Part shown: piece after piece, positions 1 to 16,391 of the stretch
Layout: each line of letters starts with the position of its first letter
Position numbering within the stretch: position 1 is the first letter of the stretch
Source: Cryptomeria japonica
Lineage: Eukaryota; Streptophyta; Pinopsida; Cupressales; Cupressaceae
Direction of reading: 5' to 3'
Length of the DNA stretch: 64,000 nt
Assembly (NCBI RefSeq): GCF_030272615.1
Contig: NC_081406.1
Span: 461,308,072-461,372,071 of the forward strand
Made by a program: the position numbers and the translations under genes
The notes under the pieces: generated by a model
The model's database searches: none
Told to the model about the DNA's origin: nothing
The model's input: the letters and a program-made list of their open reading frames with translations, nothing else

Positions 1-730
1 TAATGAATGCTTGTTTCTTAAAAGAGTTAGAAAAATGAAAATGCTTGTATCATCTAGGCACGCTCTAGATTCCATCTTGCCTTTCGAATTTCTTTTGCTA
101 AGCAATTCGTGCAGGGTCGGGTATTCTTTATTGACCAAGAATTCCGGGGAAGCGTAAGCTTCAAGGTTGGGCGGAAAAAGCGCCTGAATCTTGTTCTCGT
201 CTTCTTGCTAAAGATTGCATTGGCGATAGCTTGGGTTGCTGATCAATGGACGCATCTCACCCTTTACTTTTTATTATTTCGTTATTGAACTTGCGACAAC
301 TTGAAATGCGTAAGTACTGTATGATAGAAATACTACTTTTATCAATTTTTTTGAATAAAGAATATTTATCTTTTATAGAAATTTCGTGTTTATTACGATC
401 TAAATGGAATGATCAAATGAAGCTATGGATGGAAAAAAGGAATTAAATAGATTTATTAATTGATTTATGAGTTTATTTAAGAATAAAGAGAATTTCGGCT
501 ATTATTTGAGGTTAGCTCGATTTACGTCTTTACATTACTTTTGTTACATGTAGTTGAAAATGCCCTTGCAGGTCCGTGTATACAAAAAATTGTAAGCATA
601 GAAAAGGAATATGAATTATTTGATAGATTGCCTCAAAGAAATAATTTCTCAACCCCTTGATTGTAGGGGATTAACAAAATAGATTTGTTGAAAAGGCTTT
701 AGAAACTTGCAACCCAAATTAAATGGCAGG
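1..730. other. Unassigned segment, less AT-rich at its start
   Basis: About the first 245 bases are visibly richer in G and C than the following kilobases. Only a 66-codon open frame (246-446, plus) is present. Its product has no motif I recognise and is hydrophobic and AT-driven. I cannot assign the segment to a gene or repeat family. It may be the end of an element or gene that lies mostly outside the window. Confidence 0.3.
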
Positions 731-2586
731 TGTGAAGTCAGAGTCTATAATGTAAAAAAAATAGATAAAATGTTATTATAGGGGCGTAACATCTTCAAAC
801 ATGAGGCCAATGGGGATAAATATTAAAAGGGTCTAATATATTCTTAAAACTAAGCTTATGATGAAGGTCTTTAAACCTAAACATGAATTAAGCTTTGTCT
901 CTTAATAATAAAGTTTTGATGTGTTCCTTAAAATTTTAATTTCTATGCATCAATGATTAATATCTTACCTTAGTCCTAAATTATGAAACAATATGTTCAT
1001 ATCCAAGTCAATTGTTTGACTTTGATGTATTACATACTATACACATTAATGTTCATGAGTTAATATTAAAATACTAGGAATTGCTTTGAAGATAAAATAT
1101 AACTTAATTACATGTGAGCACTATAGATCCAAACTCAACAAAAGGTTCGTATTATCTAGCTATTAAACATAACATTGATAGCTTGTAAACCAAATAATAT
1201 AAAATTTTATACAAGATTATAAAGATCATGCATTTTTAAATTATCTACCAAATGACCACGTAACAATCTCTAGGGCCTATTAGTATTAGTCTCAAATCTT
1301 AATACCATTTTTGCATAGATGTGGCCAACAAATCTACTCTAGATCAAATTCTTATCAACTATTGAATTCATTTTATGCCTTGTATTTTTCATACATTATA
1401 GAGAGTTGGCTATTGTAAATAGTATGTTCTATACATGCTAATCAAATTCCTTCTACATGACCTTATCTATTGAATTAATTAGACTTTTGTTTACATATAT
1501 AGAGACCTACAACATCTCTAATGGGGCCAAGCACAAGTTGATAGTTGAAGCACCTAAAAAGTCAATAGCTATCATTCTCCACTCGTATAATAGCCATTAT
1601 TTGGTATTTATAAATCTACTATGATATCAATAGTGACCACAAGAGTGACCATGTATGTCGAGTCTCCATTAATGAGGGGCTTTAAAACATAATGAGGCAT
1701 CATGGCTAATTATTTCTTAGTTCTTCTTTCTACCATGAAATACCTAGGGTACTAATAAAAATATACCCTTTTTATTGTCTAATGTGCTTTAGCACAACAC
1801 ACAAAGCATTAAGACTACTAAAATCAAAATTATAAGCAACTAATGATTAGAACTATTGGATTTGACCATATAACTTCTTGATTATGGGGTACTACCCAAG
1901 AACATACCTTAATAGTGCCATCACTAGATCATGTATTCTCTTTTTATAATAGATAAATCTTCAAGGTGATCAACACCCTTGGTGTAAAAATAGGGATATT
2001 ATTAAACATGCATTCGTAAAAGTAAACCCAAAAATTTAAATGAAAAAAAAATCAAACCCAAATTAGATCATACTTTCATTATTCAGATAAGAAATTTCCA
2101 TAGACAATAACTTTTATCATTCAGGTAAGATATTTCAATAGACAATTACTTGTTTTGTCAAAGTAAGAATATTGTTGACCTTTACAATAAATGTGTGGTT
2201 TTGTATTCACAATTATACTAAGTTCATTCAACATTATAATTGTGGGATATTACTATACAGGTTATCTTGTTTTATATATGTGTAGAGTGATATTTATATG
2301 TGTAGAGTGATATTTATATAGTTTTATAGTATTTTATTTCAATCCTTTGTTTGTATCATTTTAGCATATGATTTGATTATTTTTATGTATTTATTAATTT
2401 AAAATTTAGTTGATTAAAATAGTATATTTTATTTTCTTGTTTAGAATCATGTTATTTCTTACTTGAATAGCTTATTCATCGTCAATAAAATTATACACAG
2501 GATTTCTACATACAATCTTCACTATTTTGGACAAGTTCTCTTTGTTATCTTGTATCTCCATTTTGTATCGCATTCTTAATTTTTTC
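731..2586. other. AT-rich intergenic DNA, no gene seen
   Basis: No frame of useful length, no LTR ends and no recognisable domain. There is a small local duplication near 2280-2320 (two copies of tgtgtagagtgatattta about 20 bases apart). Otherwise I see nothing in it. Confidence 0.5.
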
Positions 2587-2744
2587 TGATCCTTGAGGGA
2601 TCTAGGCTAGATTGGAGGTTTTCTTCCCTCCATTCTTTCCTACTGATGCCCACACCGAATGGAGGTGTAAATGTAATTCTATCTATTTTTTTAAAATTAA
2701 TAATATTCTTTGGCCTTGACCTTTTATCGATCAAAAAAAAAAAA
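2587..2744 (+). mobile_element. 3' tail of a LINE (L1-like), 5'-truncated
   Basis: The stretch ends in ttttatcgatc followed by a run of 12 A (2733-2744). That is the usual look of a plant L1 3' end: an untranslated region, a short TTTATCGATC-like signal, then poly(A). Upstream is a purine/pyrimidine-rich 3' UTR-like block. No reverse-transcriptase coding sequence remains, and I could not identify a target duplication. The assignment rests on the tail only. Confidence 0.45.
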
Positions 2745-6778
<4,034 letters not shown>

Positions 6779-8181
6779 TGATGGTATGATGAAAGAACAA
6801 GGATCCAGTCAACTACTGAGAAAAGGGGGGGGGTGAATCACTAGATAGAAAAACTGATAAAACTTCACCAATCTCAAAATCAATCTCTCAAAGTAAACTT
6901 AGAACTATCAATGCAATATCTTTGTCAAGATAAAAACTGTCAAACTAAACTGGTTGACTATTACAACAGATAACAATAATCAACTTGAAACTTATAACAA
7001 TTAAAATACTTTTATTGACATAAGTAAAACTTCATTTCGTATTGCTATCGGTTATCATGACTTATCAAAGTGGAATAAGTAGTTAAGAAAATCAACCATA
7101 GAAACATAACCCAAAAAAAATTCACCACTTGACACAATATTTTTGACATGGAAACCCAAATGAAAAAAACCACGGTGAGATGGAACTCACACGAAATTTT
7201 GAACTCTTCTGAAGTTCGCCCTGTTAGGAGCCAAGCCTATTAAAGCTCTACAAAAACGCCTATTAAGAACTGATCTTGTTAGGAACCACCCGGTCAAGAG
7301 ATTGACTATAATGCCTTGTTAGAAGCAATACCCTGTGAGGAGTAACCTTTGTAAAGGATTTAGAATCCAAACTAATAAATCACCTTGTTAGAGGATTTGA
7401 ATAAAACCAAGCTTGTTAGAGCTTACCCGGTTAGGGGATTTAACTGTTGTAATTGTTAGAAAACAACAAGAGTTTGTTGATATGTTTGAATAGCACTTCA
7501 TTTGCTTGTTCAGATCCTTTTCACGCTCCTATCTGCCTTTACTCAAACTGCAGATACATCATCTAGTTTAGCAACCACACATTCAATCCAACTTTTCCAA
7601 CACACTCAAACTAAACAACTCATCAACCTTATAAACAAATCAACTAGGTCGGTAACATAACAAAAACTTAATTCTCATAGAGATTACAAAAAATTTGGTT
7701 CAAGTATGACCATTGGATTACATAACAATCTCTACACATCATTCAAGAAAGCCTCAATCACTCCTTGATTACCGCTTCATTGAACTCAGTAACTCATCAT
7801 GCACTTTGTATTATATGCAATATACTTGCTCATTCCCAAGACAAAAAAATGTTACCTCAATGCACCAAAATCACTTTGAAACTCTCTTCATACAATATGC
7901 ATATGTGTTATAATCATTAACGCTCAACATCAAATCATAAACCAATATAGCCAATTCACCAAACTTAATTGGTTATGGTTTATCAAAACAATAGGTTGGG
8001 TTTACCGATTCAACCCTCCAATATTTAGCAATATCGGCTCACTCCAAAAAATTTCCTACTAATTACAATTCCTTCACTTATGTCTTCCTACCGGTTACAA
8101 AACATCATTACAATAATAACATTACCGCTTAATTGACATTAATAACATATCATTAATGCAATCTTCATGCAAATTCCAATA
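6779..8181 (-). repeat. 3' LTR of element A
   Basis: 1,403 bp, close in sequence to 13729-15137. It contains the G-tract followed by tgaat (6825-6833), which read on the element strand is the C-tract near the LTR 3' end. The start dinucleotide on the element strand is TA (plus-strand ...CCAATA) where the other LTR has TG, a transition. Confidence 0.92.
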
Positions 8182-8196
8182 ATCTTCCCCTTTGGC
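8182..8196 (-). other. Polypurine tract of element A
   Basis: On the minus strand this reads CCAAAGGGGAAGAT directly before the 3' LTR. This is the expected plus-strand priming site. One G of the usual AAAGGGGGAGAT is replaced by A. Confidence 0.8.
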
Positions 8197-8542
8197 ATTG
8201 ATGGCAATACAAATATTAATACCATTGATTGTTGTGATTGTGAATAGCAATCCTAGTTTAGAATTTACCATTGTACTCTCATTGTCTTCATCTTGTCTTC
8301 AATTTGTCTTCAGCTACTAGTTGGTTGTACATCATACAATTCTACTCACAATAATCACATAGTTCTTCTGCTCCTTTGACAACAATGCCAAATAAAAAGT
8401 AAAACAGGCAATGTAAAACTTCATTGTGCAGCATCAACAACCTACAACTTGATTCAACCCCCGTGGAATAACTCCACTTTTACACCAATCTTGCTGTAAA
8501 ATTCTGCAAGTAGCTCTGAGATTGATGTAATCTACATCATGC

Positions 8543-9331
8543 TCAATTTACCTCATGAAGGGGCACAACCCCTAACTGACTTCTAAGATACTCAAAGGTA
8601 GTCTTAGGAAGATGTTTAGTAAAGATATCTGCAAGTTACTCCTTGGTAGAAACATGCTCTAAGATCACATCTTTACTTTGCACTTTTTCCCTCAAGAAAT
8701 GATACTTCAATTCAATGTGCTTGGTTCGTGCATGCAAGACAGGGTTCTTTGAAATATTTTTGACACTAGTATTCTCACATAAGATCTTTACAGGTTTTTT
8801 AAACTTCATCTTGAAACCTTCCAAAATGTATTTCATCCAGATAGCCTGGGTACAATTCATATAAGCTGCAACATACTCAGCTTCAACAATAGATTGTAAA
8901 ATAAAACTCTTCTTTTTACTACTCGATGAAACAAGTCTTCCTCCAAGAAATAATGCTCCACCGATTGTGCTTTTCTGGTCATCAACATTACCTGCCTAGT
9001 CTGCATTTGTGTACACCTTCAAATCAAATTTTCCTCCATATGGATAGCATAATCCATAATCAACAATACCTTTCAAATATCTAAAAATCCTCTTAGTTGC
9101 TATCAAATGTGTTTCCTTCAGATTCTTCTGAAATCTTGCAACTAGACCAACTGCATGAGCTATATCCGCTCTCCTGTGAACAACATAGTGCAATTTTCCA
9201 ATCATTGACCTGTGCTCTTTCTCATCAATAGATGTGGCCTCATCTTCCTTAGACAATTTACAACCTGTAACCATTGGTGTCCCAATTGGTTTATAGTTAC
9301 TCATACCAAATGTCTTTAATACCTCTTTCAC
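8543..9331 (-). pseudogene. Element A RNase H, with the end of reverse transcriptase (broken)
   Basis: Minus-strand frames encode the C-terminal part of a copia polyprotein. 8996-9331 covers the RT-RNase H connection (GKLHYVVHRRADIAHAVGL, then the TKRIFRYLKG block) and the start of RNase H. A stop just after YTNAD interrupts the frame where the family has a tryptophan. 8636-8860 covers the later RNase H region (MNCTQAIWMKYIL..., ENTSVKNISKNPV, RTKHIELKYHFLREKV). The reading ends with the usual DIFTK-type tail at about 8543. RNase H removes the RNA template during reverse transcription. Stops and the lack of one continuous frame make it non-functional. There is no further ORF between here and the polypurine tract. 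Confidence 0.88.
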
Positions 9332-9384
9332 ATACTTATACTATTTAATGAAAATACCACTCTTCATTTGTTGTATTTGCAAAC

Positions 9385-10026
9385 CTATGAATTTTTTTTA
9401 TCTCCCACTAGAGATATTTCAAACTCACTTTTCATTTCATTTGCAAAGTTATTGCTCATGTCATCATTCCCTCCAAATATGATATCATCTACAAACACTT
9501 CACTAACCAATATTTTATCTCCTTTAGATTTAAGATATATTTTGCTATCTTCACTGGTTCTCTGAAATCCTATCTTCATTAGGTGTGAATGAAGCCTTTC
9601 ATACCATGTTCTTGGTGCTATTTTCAATCCATATAGTGCCTTGTGCAAATTAAATACCATGTCCTTCTTGTTTGTTAAAGCATAACCATTTGGCTGCTCA
9701 ATGTATACTTCCTCTTCTAGTATTCCATTCAAAAATGCTGACTTTACATCCATCTAGTATACTTTGAATCCTTTATGAGCTGCAAAAGCTAGTAAAGTTT
9801 TGACACCTTCCAGTCTAGCCACTAGTACAAAAGTCTCACCATAATATTCTCCTTCTTCTTGTGCATAACCTTTGCAAAACAATCTAGCTTTGTTGCGAAC
9901 TACAACACCATCTTCATTGAACATGTTCATGAAAACCCACTTAGTACCTATTAAATTTTTATTTACTAACCGAGGTACTAGAGTCCATGTGTTGTTCTTC
10001 TCAATTTGTTCAAGCTTCTTCTCCAT
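9385..10026 (-). pseudogene. Element A reverse transcriptase (broken)
   Basis: Two adjacent minus-strand frames give most of a copia RVT_2 domain. 9754-10026 has the N-terminal NNTWTLVPR...GTKWVF block and the RLFCKGYAQEEG block. 9385-9753 has DVKSAFLNGILEEEVYIEQP, then LHKALYGLK, then the catalytic box FVDDIIFGGND, in which the two aspartates are intact. A stop separates the two parts at the point where the family reads straight through. The enzyme copies element RNA into DNA within virus-like particles. Motif wording is closest to Sirevirus-type copia. The start codons of the listed frames are just the first methionine after a stop, not real starts. Confidence 0.92.
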
Positions 10027-11357
10027 AGCTTTAACCCAATGATCATCACCAAATGCTTCCTTAGTAGTTTAGGCTCAATAGTGGAGATCATGCAGGAATT
10101 TTCTCCGATTCTTCTTCTGGTTTGCACTCCAGCATCCTTATCTCCAATACTTTATTCAGGATTGTTATTGAGTCTCACATACCTTAGAATAAGATGATCA
10201 TTATCTTCGGGTTCATCTTCATTATCATCATCTTCTTCTGAGTCTACCTATTCTGGTTGAACTGGTACATCAATATTTGCTTTACCAGTTTAAGGTTTCA
10301 CAGGTTCTGGTTTCAAAAACAAAATGAAAGGGTCTTCATCCTTATTCTCTACATTGGTTTCTCCTGAGACTTCAGGATACTCATCCACTCAAACATCAAC
10401 ACTCTCAATGATTCTTTGTGTCCGGTTGTTAAAACACTTGTAGGCCTTACTCTTGGTGGAATAAACAAGAAATATACCTTCATCACTTTTAGCCTCAAAC
10501 TTGCTAATATAGTCACCTCTCTTAATGAAAAAATTGCTACCAAATATCTTAAATTAATCAACATTAGGTGATCTACCATACCAGTATTCATAAGGAGTCT
10601 TGTCCTTACCTCTTTTTACCAAAATCTTGTTCATAGTGTAGACAGTTGTGCTGATAGCTTCGCTCCAAAAAGTTTTCGCTACACCTCCTTGTATCAACAT
10701 CGTCCTAGCAGCTTCAACAACTGACTGGTTGTTTCTCTCTGCAATAACATTCCGTTGTGGTGTCCTCGGTATAGAAAGTTGTCATTTGATACCATTCTCT
10801 TCACAATATCTAGTGAATTCCTAAGAAGTGAATTCTCCGCCTTGAGTTGTCCTCAGACACTTTATCTTCTTTCCACTCTCCTTTTTAGCTAAGGCCCTCA
10901 ATGCCTTGAATTTACCAAATGCCTCTATTTTATCCTTCAAGAATGTGACCCACATCATCCTTGAGCAATCACCAATGAAGATCATAAAATATCTATCACC
11001 TTGAATACTTTTAGTCCTTATTGGTCAACATAGGTCTATATGAACCAAATCTAATAGTTGCTCTAATGAAAAAGACTTGCTCTTGAAAGTTGAGGATGTC
11101 ATCTTTCCTAATTAACATTCCTTAGATAGAGCATTAACCGGTTTGTCCAATTGAGGCAAACCTCTCATTGACTTTGACTTACTCACTTTAACAATGTTAT
11201 CAAAATTCAAATGACAAAATCTCCTATGCCAAAGCCAACTTTCATCTATTTTAGCAATTAAACAGTTGCTGACTTTAGGATTCAGGTGAAATAGGTTACC
11301 TTTAGTTTTCTTGTTGGTTGCAATCAATTCACCTTTGCTATCATAGATTTTACACAT
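10027..11357 (-). pseudogene. Element A GAG-pre-integrase and integrase (broken)
   Basis: 11112-11357 contains the HHCC-type pre-integrase zinc region (LWHRRFCHLNFDNI ... LSKEC). Lower coordinates on the minus strand carry integrase core pieces (an LRTTQGGEF-like block near 10850, PQRNVIAERNN near 10750). The C-terminal part near 10430-10600 has the block SDEGIFLVYSTKSKAYKCFN. Integrase inserts the cDNA into the host chromosome. Several stops and frame changes break it. The matching part of element C (17752-18395) helped to align the two. Confidence 0.85.
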
Positions 11358-11435
11358 ACCATTTTAAAACTCCAATGGATATCCTCTGCCATTGAGCTGG
11401 GCAACATTGAACAGATTGTGCTTTAGACCTTCAAC

Positions 11436-11912
11436 CTAATAGACATCATCTGCACTACTCTTTCCATTAATAGAAATAGTTCCCTTACCTTTAATCATCC
11501 AGGGTGAGTCATTACCAAATCTTATAACTCCACCATCAAATTCCTTCAAAGAAAGAAATTTGCTCCGATCACCGGTCATATGATGTGAACAACCACTATC
11601 AATGATCCAATCATCAAAATTATCCATGCGTGAAACTAAAGATTTCTGATCAAATAATTCTTTAAAGGCTACAAACACAATGTCTTCATTAGCATCACCA
11701 TCAGATTCCTCATCAGTGATACCACCATCGACTACAATAAGAAAATCTCTTTTTCCTTTTCCCTTGTACTTCTTGAACTTTTCTCGCTTGTGGTCATTAT
11801 CACCATTGGGACAATTAGCATCTATGTGTCCAATCTTGTTGCATGCAAAACATTTCAAAGGTAATTTACCTCTATATTTACCGGTTCCTCTGGGCAACCG
11901 CTTGGCCATCAA
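11436..11912 (-). pseudogene. Element A gag zinc knuckle and aspartic protease
   Basis: 158-codon open stretch. Residues near 19-32 form a CCHC knuckle (CFACNKIGHIDANC), which binds element RNA. A Lys-rich linker follows, then the protease region with DSGCSHHMTGD near residues 105-115, the D-S-G catalytic triad of copia proteases. The frame is the C-terminal part of gag fused to the start of pol, as usual in copia. It ends at a stop before the pre-integrase region. It is one of the best-preserved parts of element A. Confidence 0.9.
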
Positions 11913-11921
11913 AGATTCAAT

Positions 11922-12413
11922 CTAAAATAAATTATCTTCATCATCGGCTTCTTTGCTAGATCTAGATTCATAACTGTGACTGCCATCTCTACTTTTTCTC
12001 ATAGATGGGTTAGAAACAGAAGCTTTAAATGGTGATTCAGATTTTTGAACACTACCATCATAACCATTTAATTCAAAAGCAATAAGTTTACCAATGATGG
12101 AATCAAGGGCTACCTTGGTTTTGTCAATAGATTTCAACTCCTAAATGGCTACAACTCAGATAGCGTAGACTGGGAGTAGGGTTCTCAATACCTTACTACC
12201 TACTGTGGCATTATCCATTTTACCACCAACACCCTTGATCTCACCAACTATCTCTTTTATCCTCTAACCATACTGTTGGATATTCTCACCTTCCGCCATC
12301 CATATGTCATCAAAATTCCCTCTTAGACTCCTTCCTTGGCAGTCTTCACGTGTTCATTATAGCTATAAATCTCTTCAAGTTTCTTCCATACCTCATGTGT
12401 AGTCTCCAGACCA
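11922..12413 (-). pseudogene. Element A gag, C-terminal half (upstream of the zinc knuckle)
   Basis: Minus-strand sequence encoding the gag region between the insertion point of the solo LTR and the zinc knuckle. It includes the open stretch 11922-12137 (VALDSIIGKLIAFELNGYD, then a Ser-rich linker). The equivalent in element C (18777-19250) aligns well. Several stops interrupt it between 12137 and 12413. Confidence 0.75.
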
Positions 12414-12418
12414 TGAAC

Positions 12419-13422
12419 TCTTAGGAACTAGAGGCAACTGAGAGGGGGGGGGTGAATCACTTGTCTATTAATTTCAACCCAAATATAACTTAACCAAATT
12501 TAATGCCGGTAGATAGTTTAGCAGTTAATAATAGTACCGGTAACATACATAACACATAACATAGATATTTCTACATGGAAACCTTGTAAGGGGAAAAACC
12601 ACAGTGGGAAACCTTACCCACAATCAGATGATACTACTGCAGATGGTATGTGTGTACAAATGGGGTCTGCACATGCAGAACGACCAACTGCCTAGATCTC
12701 AATGCTCAATCACAAAATGGGAGTCACACTGACTACAATTGGATGGCTAAATCCAATGATAATGTACTACTCAAAATAGCATCTTCATATGCTAGATTTA
12801 GTACCAGTTAAGCTCTGTTTGTCTTCCTCATACCTTCCTTAAATCTTCAAATTATGTTTGCATGTATAGCTCTACTTATATTCGCATATATCTTATTACA
12901 ATCCTTTTCCTTACTCCTCTACATAATCTCACAACTGAGATCTTACATATATACTGAAACCTAAGACTAGATGTGTAGGTCGACTCACTAAGATATTACA
13001 ATAAAATCAATTACAAATGAACCAATATACGATGCATCATGTCAACTCAATACATTTACAATAGTAACAAATCATCTCCATAATGTGCCGTGCTGATCTA
13101 GAATAGATAATGCTTGTCGGTCCATAACCTAGACCTATTTACCGGTAACAACAAATATGCAAACTCGATTGTACCAATAATACAATCACCAAAACCAAGT
13201 GTCCAAACAATGTCTTTGACATAACCAAGTAATCTCTAGATGATAACAGATCATCCTTAGTGCTGGTGAACAATATAACCTGTAGGTTAACCAGATACCG
13301 GTGATTGTGCATAAGTCACTGAACATGCCGGTGAACATAACCAAAGATCTCCACAAGGATAAGTGTTGACAAGTGTTGACATCAATGACAAAACCAATGC
13401 AACACATCCATAATACCAACAT
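12419..13422 (-). repeat. Solo LTR of a second copia family inside gag of element A
   Basis: The block is absent from the otherwise similar element C, where the gag sequence reads straight through. It is flanked by a perfect 5-bp duplication TGAAC (12414-12418 and 13423-13427). It ends in CCAACA, and its other end reads TCTTAGG where the related LTR at 61660 reads TGTTAGG, so the TG end has mutated. Its interior matches the LTR of element E (for example tctgcacatgcag and caactgcctaga). No internal region remains, so this is a solo LTR left by recombination between two LTRs. Confidence 0.88.
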
Positions 13423-13654
13423 GAACATCAACATATTCAGCATCAGATAAAGAACTGATAATAGCCTCTAGTGCTTGATTGTTTTTTTGTTGCTCTTTCT
13501 TCTGATCATCAGTCATAATTCTAGTAGGTGCAACATATTGAGTATTAATATGTTCCCAGTATTGATTTCCAAGACACTTGATATAAATTTTTATTCTATC
13601 ACTCCATATCCTGTACTTCTCTCTATTAAACTTTAGACCTTCCTTCTTCATCAT
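13423..13654 (-). pseudogene. Element A gag, N-terminal part
   Basis: Starts with MMKKEGLKFNREKYRIWSD at 13654, about 75 bases after the primer-binding site, as expected for copia gag. The frame continues through YWEHI and LSDAEYVDVH and is then cut by the solo LTR. The remaining gag resumes on the other side of that insertion (12413 downwards). Element C has the same start (MMKKEGPKFNKENYRIWSD). Confidence 0.85.
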
Positions 13655-13713
13655 GATTTACAAGATCTTTACCTCAAGTTGTTAGGATTAGACCTTAGAG
13701 GACCTAAGAACTT

Positions 13714-13727
13714 GGCTCTAATACCAA
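13714..13727 (-). other. Primer-binding site of element A
   Basis: On the minus strand, directly after the 5' LTR, the sequence reads TTGGTATTAGAGCC. It matches the complement of the initiator-Met tRNA 3' end (family form TGGTATCAGAGC) with one change. This fixes the orientation of the element. Confidence 0.85.
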
Positions 13728-13728
13728 T

Positions 13729-15137
13729 TGATGGTATTATGAAAGAAAAAGGATCCGGTCAACTAATGAGGGGGGGGTGGTGAATCAGTAGATAGAAAAA
13801 CTGATAAAACTTCACCAATCTCAAAATCAATCTCTCAAAGTAAACTTAGAACTATCAATGCAACATCTCTGTCAAGATAAAAACTATCAAACTAAACTGG
13901 TTGACTGTTACAACAGATAATAATAATCAACTTGAAACTTATAACCATTCAAATACTTTTACTGACATAAGTAAAACTTCATTTCATATTGTTGTCGGTT
14001 ATCATGACTTATCAAAGTGGAATAAGTAGTTAAGAAAATAAACCATAGAAACATAACCACAAAAAAATTCACCACTTGACACAATATTTTTGACATGGAA
14101 ACCCAAATGGGAAAAACCATGGTGAGATGGAACTCATAAGAAATTTTGAACTCTTCTGAAGTTTGCCTTGTTAGGAGCCAAGCCTGTTAAAGCTTTACAA
14201 AAGGTCCTGCTAAGAACTGATCCTGTTAGGAACCACTCGGTTAAGGGATTGACTATAATGCCTTGTTAGAAGAAATACCTTGTAAGGAGTAACCTTTGTA
14301 AAGGATTTAGAATCCAAGATAATGGATCACCTTGTTATAGGATTTGAATAACACCAAGCTTGTTAGAGCTTACCCGATTAGGGGATTTAACTGCTATAAT
14401 TTTTAGAAAACAATAGGAGTTTTCTGGTCTGTTTGAATAACACTTCAATTGCTTGTTCAAATCCATTTCATGCTACTATCTTCCTTTAATCAAACTGCAG
14501 ATACATCATCTGGTTCGGCAACCACACATTCAATTCAGCTTTGCCAACACACTCAAACTAAACAAATCATCGACCTTATAAATAAATCAACTAGGTTGGT
14601 AACACAACAAAAACTTAATTCTCATAGAGATTACAAACAAGTAGGTTTAAGTATGACTATTGGATTACATAACAATCTCTACACATCATTCAAGAAAGCC
14701 TCGACCGCTCCTTGATCACCGCTTCATCAAACTCAGTAACTCATCACCCGCTTTGCATGATATGCAATATACTTGCTCATTCCCAATACAAAAAAAATGT
14801 TACCTCAACATGCCAAAATCACTTTGAAACTCTCTTCATACAATATGCATATGTGTCATAATCATCACCGCTCATCATCAAGTCATAAACCAATATAACC
14901 AATTCACCAAACTTAATTGGTTAGGGTTTATCAGAACAACAAGTAGGGTTTACCGGTTCAACCCTCCAATACTTAGCAATACCAATTCACTCCACAAAAT
15001 TTCCTACCAGTTACAGTTCCTTCACTTAGGTCTTCCTACCGATTACAAAACATCATTACAACAATAACATTACTGGTTAATTGATATCAATGACAACATA
15101 ACATATCATTAATGCAATCTTCATGCAAATGCCAACA
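13729..15137 (-). repeat. 5' LTR of element A
   Basis: 1,409 bp. Plus-strand ends TGATGG...CCAACA give TG...CA termini on the element strand. The G-tract then tgaat lies at 13770-13777. It is the partner of 6779-8181 and is also related to the LTR of element C (19710-21035). Confidence 0.92.
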
Positions 15138-15626
15138 TTGACTACGGAGAAAATAATGACCATAATAATTGTGGTTTAGGATCTCCTTGTAAAATGAAAT
15201 AAATAAAGGTACATGAGGAGGTGAAACTTTATGAATAATAGTCATTAATGTTTTTTTGTAGAAGTATGGGAAAAAGGAACAAACATGCAAGTTGTATCCA
15301 TAGGATCTATATCCATAAGTGTATACATCACATAATTAGTTGTATGTTTGAATAACTATTAGTGTTCAATATTTTTAGATTGTGCATGCAATGAAATAAT
15401 ATTAGCATATCTTTTTCAATTTCTTTCTAGTGGAGCAACCTAACAATTTCCCTCATGATTCATACAATTCATATGAATTATATTATATTATCAATGAGAC
15501 TTACAATTTTATGCTTCAATACCACACAAGTGTATGTATGGTGTAAATTAACTCTATGAAATTTGTAGAGGGATTATTCATTATAACAATCAAATAATCC
15601 TTAAGAGGAATCCACTACATTAATAG
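15138..15626. other. Short unique spacer between elements A and D
   Basis: 489 bases of AT-rich DNA, apparently the original host sequence. It carries the target duplicate of A at its left end (TTGAC) and that of D at its right end (AATAG, 15622-15626). A 67-codon minus frame spans its left part but shows no motif. Confidence 0.5.
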
Positions 15627-16370
15627 TGTAGACACTTAAAATTGTCCTATTTAATTAAATAATTTTTTATTTATTTAACGAATTCATTAATCCTCTTCTA
15701 AGCCTTTCCTCATTTAAATAAATACTTTCATTTATTTAAATTTTCCTTTTCCTAAATTAAATAAATACTTATTTCTTTAATTGATCCCATTTCCTCTACT
15801 AATTAAATAAATCTTTATTTATTTAATTAATTCATTAGCCTTTTCTATCTATGACACATGTTATTCATCTCTTAATTCCTACACTACCTACCCCCTTTAT
15901 CATTTTATTATTTCCAATACCTACCCTCTAATCCTAAACGACCATTTATCTTTACACCTCTTAATTGTATCCCTCCATTTCTTACAATGTCTTCTATATA
16001 AGAGGATGCTTCTTTCATTATGAACCCTAATCATTTAAATCAGCTAATGAGCATTCTAATCAATTTTATGCAATCAAGCCTTTTTGCGATCAAACTATCA
16101 ACCACATTTTCATTTTTTGTTGAGCTCTTGTGCATACATAAAATCTGAGAGCAAATATATCAAGCAAGATCAATGGAGATAAGAAGAATGAAGATTCAAC
16201 CCTAGTTGACATGTGATGGTATAATCTTTTTGATTTTGTTGATTTGCATTGTCTTAGGTAATCTTCATATGTTATGGTGGATCTTTGTTGTTGTTAGGCT
16301 AGGGTTTTGTGGTTGAATTCATTTAGTCTTTCAATATTGTTGTTCCATTATCCAGTTTTCACCATACACA
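15627..16370 (+). repeat. 5' LTR of element D
   Basis: 744 bp, TGTAGAC...ATACACA. It contains a TATA box (tatataagagg, about 16007-16017), the probable transcription start region of the element. Compared with the 3' LTR it lacks roughly 50 bp in the ATTTATTTAA-repeat region near 15670, probably by slippage between short AT-rich repeats. Confidence 0.88.
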
Positions 16371-16391
16371 TTTTGGCACACCCAGTGGGAC
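16371..16391 (+). other. Primer-binding site of element D
   Basis: Sequence ttttggcacacccagtggga directly follows the LTR. It has the TTGGC..CC..GTGGG shape of plant gypsy primer-binding sites. I do not name the tRNA because the site is mutated. Confidence 0.65.

Larger units (their letters stand above)
6779..15137 (-). mobile_element. Element A: complete but inactive Ty1/copia LTR retrotransposon (Sirevirus-like)
   Basis: Both LTRs (6779-8181 and 13729-15137) begin TGATGGTAT on the plus strand. They end in CCAATA (left) and CCAACA (right), so the element reads on the minus strand with TG...CA termini. It is flanked by TTGAT (6774-6778) and TTGAC (15138-15142), a target duplication with one mismatch. 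A primer-binding site matching the initiator-Met tRNA end lies beside the 5' LTR and a purine tract beside the 3' LTR. In between, in copia order, are gag, zinc knuckle, protease, integrase, reverse transcriptase and RNase H, all broken by stops. A 1,004-bp solo LTR of another family sits in gag. The RT motif (VDDIIFGG) and protease motif (DSGCSHHMTGD) fit the Sirevirus/Maximus lineage. By eye the LTRs differ at about 1 base in 20 over the stretch I aligned. Confidence 0.93.
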
